Both the position numbers and the translations under genes were made by a program. Positions 6,042 to 10,257 of a stretch of DNA of 10,257 bases are shown piece after piece; positions within the stretch are counted from its first letter, which is position 1, and the number at the start of each line of letters is the position of its first letter. Source of the stretch: Acidobacteriota bacterium (GTDB taxonomy: Bacteria > Acidobacteriota > Terriglobia > UBA7540). The stretch is from positions 1 to 10,257 of the forward strand of contig JAJYJL010000161.1 of assembly GCA_021789565.1 (NCBI GenBank), in the 5' to 3' direction. The notes below the pieces were generated by a model, which did no database searches, was not told the DNA's origin, and was given only the letters and a program-made list of their open reading frames with translations.

Positions 6042-6995
6042 ATGAGCAACGTGCTGGCGGTTGACATTGGCGGAACGCACTTCCGCTCGGCCGTGTTTGA
6101 CGCCGAGGGCCGCCTCCTGCTTGTCTCGGAGGGCCGGACGGAATCCTCCGAAGGCCGCGACTGGATGCTGGACGAGATTCGCCAGAGGGCGCAGGACCTG
6201 ATCACTAGGTCGGACCAGCCGGTGCGATCCTGCGGCATCAGCTTCGGTGGGCCGGTCGATTACGGGCGGCAGCAGGTCAGTTCAATGCACGTCTCCGGCT
6301 GGCGAGGTTTCAGGCTGGCGCAATGGGTGGAGGACAATCTCAACCTGAAATGCCGCGTGGACAACGATGCCAATGCCGGGGCCCTCGGCGAGTTCAGGTA
6401 CGGGGCCGGGCGCGGCGCGGAATCGGTGCTTTATCTCACCATCAGTACGGGCATCGGCGGCGGCGTGGTCTGCAACGGAGGGGTCCTTCGAGGTAAGGAT
6501 TCCATGGCCGGAGAGATAGGCCACATCCCGGTTTCGGACGCGGGCGCGCTGTGCTCCTGCGGCGGACGCGGATGCCTTGAAACTATCTGTTCCGGAACAG
6601 CGATCGGCCTGCGGGGACGGGGTCTCGCGCGAAGAAAGCCCGAAGTGATGGCGAAAAGCCTTGAGCTTGTTTCCGGTGATCCTGAACGGATTACCTCTGA
6701 AGTTGTCTTTCGCGCCGCCGGCGAAGGCGAGAGAAGCGCGCAGTTTATTGTGCGCGAGGCGGCCCGCGCACTCGCCAAAGCCCTCCTGATCTCCATCCGT
6801 ATTCTGAATCCTGAGGTGATCATCCTGGGGGGAGGCGTGGCCCTTGCCGGCAGGTTGTTGTTGGACCCGGTGCACGAGTTCCTGGATGAGTTCTCGGCGC
6901 CGATGCTCGAACATTCCACGCGCGTCGTCCGGGCAGAACTGGAAGAGTATTCGCCTCTTTACGGGGCCGCAGCGATGGCGCTGGAAGTGACCTGA
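6042..6995 (+). CDS. ROK-family sugar kinase (glucokinase-like)
   Basis: Cytoplasmic ATP-dependent hexose kinase of the ROK family; glucose is a common substrate, but fructose, N-acetylglucosamine or N-acetylmannosamine kinases have the same fold. The product is 317 residues, typical for the family. Visible motifs are the phosphate-binding DIGGTHFRSA (8-17), the catalytic VDNDAN (Asp109 as likely base), the STGIGGG glycine turn (135-141), GEIGH (157-161) and the ROK zinc site formed by His161 and C-x-C-GGRG-C (Cys171, 173, 178) followed by Glu180. There is no N-terminal helix-turn-helix, so it is an enzyme and not a NagC/XylR-type repressor. It follows rapZ by 53 bases, probably in the same transcript, which makes a role in hexose or amino-sugar phosphate supply attractive. 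Substrate cannot be decided from sequence alone. Confidence 0.93.
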   Translation: MSNVLAVDIGGTHFRSAVFDAEGRLLLVSEGRTESSEGRDWMLDEIRQRAQDLITRSDQPVRSCGISFGGPVDYGRQQVSSMHVSGWRGFRLAQWVEDNLNLKCRVDNDANAGALGEFRYGAGRGAESVLYLTISTGIGGGVVCNGGVLRGKDSMAGEIGHIPVSDAGALCSCGGRGCLETICSGTAIGLRGRGLARRKPEVMAKSLELVSGDPERITSEVVFRAAGEGERSAQFIVREAARALAKALLISIRILNPEVIILGGGVALAGRLLLDPVHEFLDEFSAPMLEHSTRVVRAELEEYSPLYGAAAMALEVT

Positions 6996-7041
6996 AAAAG
7001 CAGAAGCCTGAAGGCGCCAAGCCCCTTCGATAAGACTCCTG

Positions 7042-7070
7042 TTTTCAATAAATTGGTAATGTGCTAGAGT
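7042..7070 (+). promoter_or_regulatory. Candidate sigma-70-type promoter upstream of msbA
   Basis: TTTTCA (7042-7047; four of six matches to TTGACA) is followed after 17 bases by TAGAGT (7065-7070; four of six matches to TATAAT). TG at 7062-7063 forms an extended -10 (TGCTAGAGT). The stretch 7041-7074 is clearly richer in A+T than its surroundings. It lies in the 187-base gap after the ROK kinase, and transcription from near 7077 would give a leader of about 105 bases before msbA. It is the best promoter candidate in the window but is untested. Confidence 0.5.
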
Positions 7071-7089
7071 ATAGGTTGCGGAGCCTGTG

Positions 7090-7124
7090 CGTCGCCTGGC
7101 AGCTTGACTTAGATTTCGGCGACG
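7090..7124 (+). other. Possible hairpin in the msbA leader
   Basis: CGTCGCC (7090-7096) can pair with GGCGACG (7118-7124), a 7-bp perfect stem with a 21-base loop. It is in the predicted 5' leader of msbA. A run of T follows at 7136-7140, twelve bases after the stem, which is too far for a normal intrinsic terminator. Role unknown. Apart from this and the promoter candidate, I see nothing else in 6996-7182. Confidence 0.25.
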
Positions 7125-7182
7125 ATGAGGATTCTATTTTTCCACGCCCGGCGGGCTCTCCAGCCTGTGGGTAGGACGCCGG

Positions 7183-9000
7183 ATGAGCCAAGTTCAACGC
7201 CTGCTAGGATTTCTCCGACCTTTCAGACTGCGCCTTGCCATCGCTGTTTTCCTGATGGCTGTGGTGGGCGCGTGCGAGGCGATTACCGCCCTTCTCATTA
7301 AACCCATCGGCGACAATGTGCTCAAGCCCGGTGCCGACACCGGCGGCATCAGGCTCTTCGAACTTCCCGGGACCCACCATACGATTTACCTGCAAGACTT
7401 TTTCCCAGGGCACATCCACAATGTCTGGACCCTGGTGGTCCTTTCACTCATTACTGTGACGATTGTGAAAGGGCTCTCGCGCTACATGGCGACGGTAGGC
7501 ATCAACTTTATCGGCCAGTCAGCCGTCCAGAATCTGCGCAACCAGCTCTACACCAAGATCGTTCAGCAATCCATGGCCTTCTTCAAACGGAACCCTACCG
7601 GCCGCCTGATTTCAGCCATCAGCAACGACACGGACCGGATCCAGTACGCGGTTTCCCAGGTGGCCGCTGACTTCTTCAGAAACATCTTCACTTTGGTTGC
7701 CTTGCTGGCCGTTGTCTTTTATTACGACTGGAAACTGGCGCTCATCTCTCTTTTGCTGGTGCCCCTTATCGTGCTGCCGTCGGCCAATATCGGCAGGCTG
7801 ATCCGGCGCTCCAGCCGCTCCAGCCAGGACCGGATGTCGGACATCAACAACCTGGTGCAGGAAACCTTCACCGGCATTGGCATTGTGAAGGCATTTGTGA
7901 TGGAGCACTTTGAGGTGGCCCGGTTCAAGGCGGCGACCCACAAGCTGCTGCACACCAACATGCGCTGGGTGAAAGCACAGGCTGCAACGCCTCCGCTGAT
8001 GGACCTTCTCACCATGGTCACCGTTTCCGGACTGCTGCTTTACGAACGCAATGCGATCCTGCACCATACGCAAACGCTGGGCGATTTTCTGGGCTTTGTC
8101 TACGCGCTGTTCAAAATGGGTGAGCCCATTAAACGGCTGACGGGTGTCAACAACGCCATCCAGCAGGCAGTTGGGGCATCGGAGCAGGTGTTCCAGTTCC
8201 TGCAGGCCAACCCGGAAGTGGGGGAGAAGCCCGGCGCCGCAGAACTGCCCGCCTTCCAGAATGAAATTGTTTTTGATCACGTGGACTTTGAATATGAGCC
8301 GGGCGTGCCGCTGCTGCAGGACGTCAATCTGCGAATCCGGAAAGGTGAGGTGGTGGCGCTGGTGGGGTCGAGCGGAGCCGGTAAAACTACCCTGGCCAGC
8401 CTGCTTCCCAGGTTCTACGACGTGACGCGGGGCCGACTGCTGGTGGATGGCCACGACGTCCGAGACCTGACGCTCAGTTCGCTGCGCTCGCAGATTGGAA
8501 TGGTTACGCAGGGGACCATTCTTTTTAACGACACCATTTTCAACAACATCTGCTATGGTAACGATTCGCGGACCCAGGCTGAAGCGGAGGCGGCTGCCCG
8601 TGCCGCGCTGGCTCACGACTTCGTCGTCGAGAGGCCCGGCGGATACCAGAGCATGATCGGCGAGCGGGGCCAGCAACTCTCCGGAGGAGAAAGGCAGCGG
8701 CTGGCCATCGCCCGCGCGCTGCTGAAAAATTCACCAATCCTGATTCTGGACGAAGCGACCTCTGAGCTCGACACGGAGTCTGAGGCCCTGGTGCAAAAGG
8801 CCCTGGGAAATCTGATGACAGGCCGGACGGTGCTGGTGATCGCGCACCGTCTCAGCACGGTCCGGCGCGCGGACCGCATCGTGGTCCTGGACCGGGGCAC
8901 CATCTCCGAAATAGGTACGCACGAGGACCTGGTGACCCGCGGTGGAATTTACCAGCGGCTGCACGAACTCCAGTTCGTGGATGCGGAAGCGTCGATATAA
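7183..9000 (+). CDS. msbA: MsbA-type lipid A/lipid ABC exporter (TMD-NBD half transporter)
   Basis: Inner-membrane ABC exporter, expected to act as a homodimer and flip lipid A-core or a related lipid to the periplasmic leaflet using ATP. The 605 residues comprise a six-helix type-1 exporter domain (1 to about 340; hydrophobic stretches near 17-39, 81-97, 160-180, 184-204, 270-287 and 299-312) and an ATPase domain. The latter has Walker A GSSGAGKTT (395-403), Q-loop Gln443, signature LSGGE (499-503), Walker B ILILDE (519-524) and switch His555. The D-loop reads SELD where SALD is usual. The segment between the first two helices (about 40-80) is longer than in E. coli MsbA, which roughly explains the extra length (582 there). 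AGGA at 7173-7176 is a fair Shine-Dalgarno for the ATG at 7183. Presence of Lpt genes nearby favours MsbA over drug exporters of the same fold, but substrate is inferred. Confidence 0.85.
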   Translation: MSQVQRLLGFLRPFRLRLAIAVFLMAVVGACEAITALLIKPIGDNVLKPGADTGGIRLFELPGTHHTIYLQDFFPGHIHNVWTLVVLSLITVTIVKGLSRYMATVGINFIGQSAVQNLRNQLYTKIVQQSMAFFKRNPTGRLISAISNDTDRIQYAVSQVAADFFRNIFTLVALLAVVFYYDWKLALISLLLVPLIVLPSANIGRLIRRSSRSSQDRMSDINNLVQETFTGIGIVKAFVMEHFEVARFKAATHKLLHTNMRWVKAQAATPPLMDLLTMVTVSGLLLYERNAILHHTQTLGDFLGFVYALFKMGEPIKRLTGVNNAIQQAVGASEQVFQFLQANPEVGEKPGAAELPAFQNEIVFDHVDFEYEPGVPLLQDVNLRIRKGEVVALVGSSGAGKTTLASLLPRFYDVTRGRLLVDGHDVRDLTLSSLRSQIGMVTQGTILFNDTIFNNICYGNDSRTQAEAEAAARAALAHDFVVERPGGYQSMIGERGQQLSGGERQRLAIARALLKNSPILILDEATSELDTESEALVQKALGNLMTGRTVLVIAHRLSTVRRADRIVVLDRGTISEIGTHEDLVTRGGIYQRLHELQFVDAEASI

Positions 9001-9020
9001 AAGGGAGAAGGGATCTGCAC

Positions 9021-9049
9021 GCCGGCCGGAAGATCGGGGAAAGCCGGCC
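9021..9049 (+). other. GC-rich inverted repeat between msbA and yicC
   Basis: GGCCGG (9024-9029) can pair with CCGGCC (9044-9049) around a 14-base loop; the GCCGGC copies at 9021 and 9043 give an alternative register. No T-tract follows, so it is not a clear intrinsic terminator. It lies in the 70-base msbA-yicC gap and could affect mRNA processing, or be incidental. Confidence 0.25.
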
Positions 9050-9070
9050 ATAGCGGCGGCCTGAACTACG

Positions 9071-9964
9071 ATGGTTCGAAGCATGACGGGTTACAGCAAA
9101 CTACGGCGGGAAGAGGACGGTTTCGCGCTGAACGTTGCCGTCAAGTCGGTGAATCACCGCTTTCTTGATCTGCAGTTCCGCATGCCATCATTGCTTTCGC
9201 CGATGGAGCCCGCCCTGCGCCTGATTGTAAAACAGCACGTCATCCGTGGCCACGTGGAAATCGGCGTCAACCTGGAAAAAGTGGGTGCGGAGGAGTTGAA
9301 GGTGGACCGCGCGCTGCTGCAAGCCTACATCAAGGTTTGCCGGGAGGTGCGGGATGAACTGGGCTCCGCCGCAGAACCCGATGTCGTGCAGCTTTTGAGG
9401 ATTCCAGGGGTGATCGCGAACGAGACGGAACTTTCAGACAAGGAACTGACCGGGATTCTAAAGGTCCTTGAATCGGCCCTGGCCAGCACGCTGGAAACCC
9501 TGAACACCATGCGCGAACGCGAAGGCGCGGCCATGGAGAAAGACATCCGGGAACGGCTGGACCGTCTGGAGACGCTGCGTAAGTCCATATCCAAGCAAGC
9601 CCGCCGGATTCCGCAGTATGCGCAGCAAAGGCTGGAAGACCGGCTGCGGGAACTGCTGGGAGCCGTGCACGTTGACGCCGCGCGGCTTGCCCAGGAGGTC
9701 GCTTATCTGGCTTCACGGTCGGATATTTCGGAGGAACTCACGCGCTTTCAGAGCCACCTGGTCCAGGCGCGCCAGCTTCTTTCCGAAAGTTCTGAAGTGG
9801 GGAAAAAACTGGACTTCCTGCTCCAGGAGTTGAATCGGGAAGCCAATACCCTGCTGTCCAAGACTTCGGATGTGCCCCAAATCGGCGCAGAGGTCGGCCG
9901 CCAGGCCATTGAAATGAAGTCTGAGATCGAGAAATTACGCGAGCAGGTGCAAAACATCGAGTGA
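9071..9964 (+). CDS. yicC: YicC-family endoribonuclease
   Basis: Member of the YicC/YloC family; the E. coli protein has been described as an endoribonuclease that affects small-RNA stability. The product is 297 residues, normal for the family (about 290). The N-terminus MVRSMTGYS matches the family start MIRSMTGYG (last Gly replaced by Ser), followed by KSVNHRFLDLQFRMP (25-39). The C-terminal domain (DUF1732) contains SDISEELTRFQSHL (217-230), GKKLDFLLQELNREANTL (244-261) and the ending EIEKLREQVQNIE. The middle (about 120-200) is charged and probably helical or coiled coil. A stop lies in frame three codons upstream and the conserved N-terminus begins at this ATG, so the start is secure despite a weak Shine-Dalgarno. 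The stop overlaps the gmk start by four bases, and yicC-gmk is a widespread pair. Confidence 0.95.
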   Translation: MVRSMTGYSKLRREEDGFALNVAVKSVNHRFLDLQFRMPSLLSPMEPALRLIVKQHVIRGHVEIGVNLEKVGAEELKVDRALLQAYIKVCREVRDELGSAAEPDVVQLLRIPGVIANETELSDKELTGILKVLESALASTLETLNTMREREGAAMEKDIRERLDRLETLRKSISKQARRIPQYAQQRLEDRLRELLGAVHVDAARLAQEVAYLASRSDISEELTRFQSHLVQARQLLSESSEVGKKLDFLLQELNREANTLLSKTSDVPQIGAEVGRQAIEMKSEIEKLREQVQNIE

Positions 9965-10257
9965 GCGCACCCGGACCCAATGAGCTGCCAGCCAGGCTGG
10001 GAACCGTCTTCGTGATTTCTGCGCCTTCCGGCGCAGGCAAGACCACCTTGATCAAAAAACTGCGGGCGTCTGTACGCGGGTTGGCCTTCTCTGTTTCTTA
10101 CACGACGCGCCCGCCCCGCGCAGGAGAAAAAAGCGGCCGGGAATACGTTTTTGTTTCGCCTGAGGAGTTCAGGCTGCGGAGGGCAGAAGGCGAGTTTGTG
10201 GAGTGGGCGCGGGTGCACAGCCACTATTACGGCACCTCATGGCATAAGATGCGGGAG
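9961..10257 (+). CDS. gmk: Guanylate kinase, 3' partial
   Basis: Phosphorylates GMP (and dGMP) to GDP with ATP, an essential step of guanine nucleotide synthesis. Only the first 99 codons are in the window; the family is about 200 residues long. The start is GTG 9961, which overlaps the yicC stop as GTGA; no ATG is available in frame before the P-loop. Visible are the P-loop APSGAGKTT (21-29) and GMP-site residues, assigned by analogy with yeast guanylate kinase: Ser46, Arg50 and Arg53 in YTTRPPR, Tyr62, Glu81 in EFVEWA, and Tyr90 and Thr92 in HYYGTS. Tight overlap with yicC suggests translational coupling and a shared message. In many bacteria rpoZ follows gmk, but that region lies outside the window. 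Confidence 0.96.
   Translation, partial: MSAPGPNELPARLGTVFVISAPSGAGKTTLIKKLRASVRGLAFSVSYTTRPPRAGEKSGREYVFVSPEEFRLRRAEGEFVEWARVHSHYYGTSWHKMRE

Noticed and set aside
7010..7028. GAAGG/CCTTC stem after the ROK kinase as a terminator
   Set aside because: Only five base pairs and no T-tract directly after it, so termination there is not supported.
7104..7137. TTGACT at 7104-7109 as a second msbA promoter
   Set aside because: At 17 bases the -10 would be GAGGAT, and better A+T-rich hexamers are too far away (20 or more bases). The upstream extended -10 candidate is stronger.
7612..8676. Long open frame on the - strand (354 codons) opposite msbA
   Set aside because: It lies entirely within a well-supported ABC transporter gene, has no recognisable domain, and long antisense frames are common opposite G+C-rich genes.

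Overview
The window is a compact, G+C-rich, bacterial chromosomal segment in which every confident gene is on the + strand. It carries genes for lipopolysaccharide (LPS) export, sigma-54 and ribosome hibernation, sugar-metabolism control, and RNA/nucleotide housekeeping. LptB, a large OstA/LptC-type periplasmic protein and an MsbA-type flippase imply a Gram-negative cell with an LPS outer membrane. The very large LptC/OstA protein, the order lptB-rpoN-hpf-rapZ, the ROK kinase where many Proteobacteria have PTS components, and the YicC-Gmk pair suggest Acidobacteriota or a related lineage. This assignment is inference and could not be tested by search. No mobile element, tRNA, rRNA or CRISPR array was seen.

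Layout. Positions 2-2143 hold the 3' part of a large LptC/LptA-like (OstA) gene that runs in from the left edge. It is followed closely by lptB (2150-2878), which overlaps rpoN (2878-4332) by one base. Then come hpf (4383-4919, with a strong Shine-Dalgarno), a 172-base gap with several possible hairpins, rapZ (5092-5988), a 53-base gap rich in short inverted repeats, and a ROK sugar kinase (6042-6995). The 187 bases at 6996-7182 contain the best promoter candidate in the window and separate this block from msbA (7183-9000). yicC (9071-9964) follows, and gmk starts at 9961 and runs off the right edge.

How the genes fit together. The OstA/LptC protein and LptB are parts of the Lpt machine that extracts LPS from the inner membrane and carries it across the periplasm; MsbA would flip lipid A-core to the outer leaflet beforehand. 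RpoN and HPF belong to the conserved rpoN-hpf cluster. RapZ and the ROK kinase suggest a link between sugar phosphate supply and envelope precursor synthesis. YicC (endoribonuclease family) and Gmk form a common pair.

No new defence or mobile system is evident. The points most worth a second look are the repeated architecture of the OstA/LptC fusion-like protein, a RapZ P-loop lacking the usual Ser/Thr after the lysine, the missing PTS genes in the rpoN cluster, and the hairpins in the leaders of rapZ and the ROK kinase.
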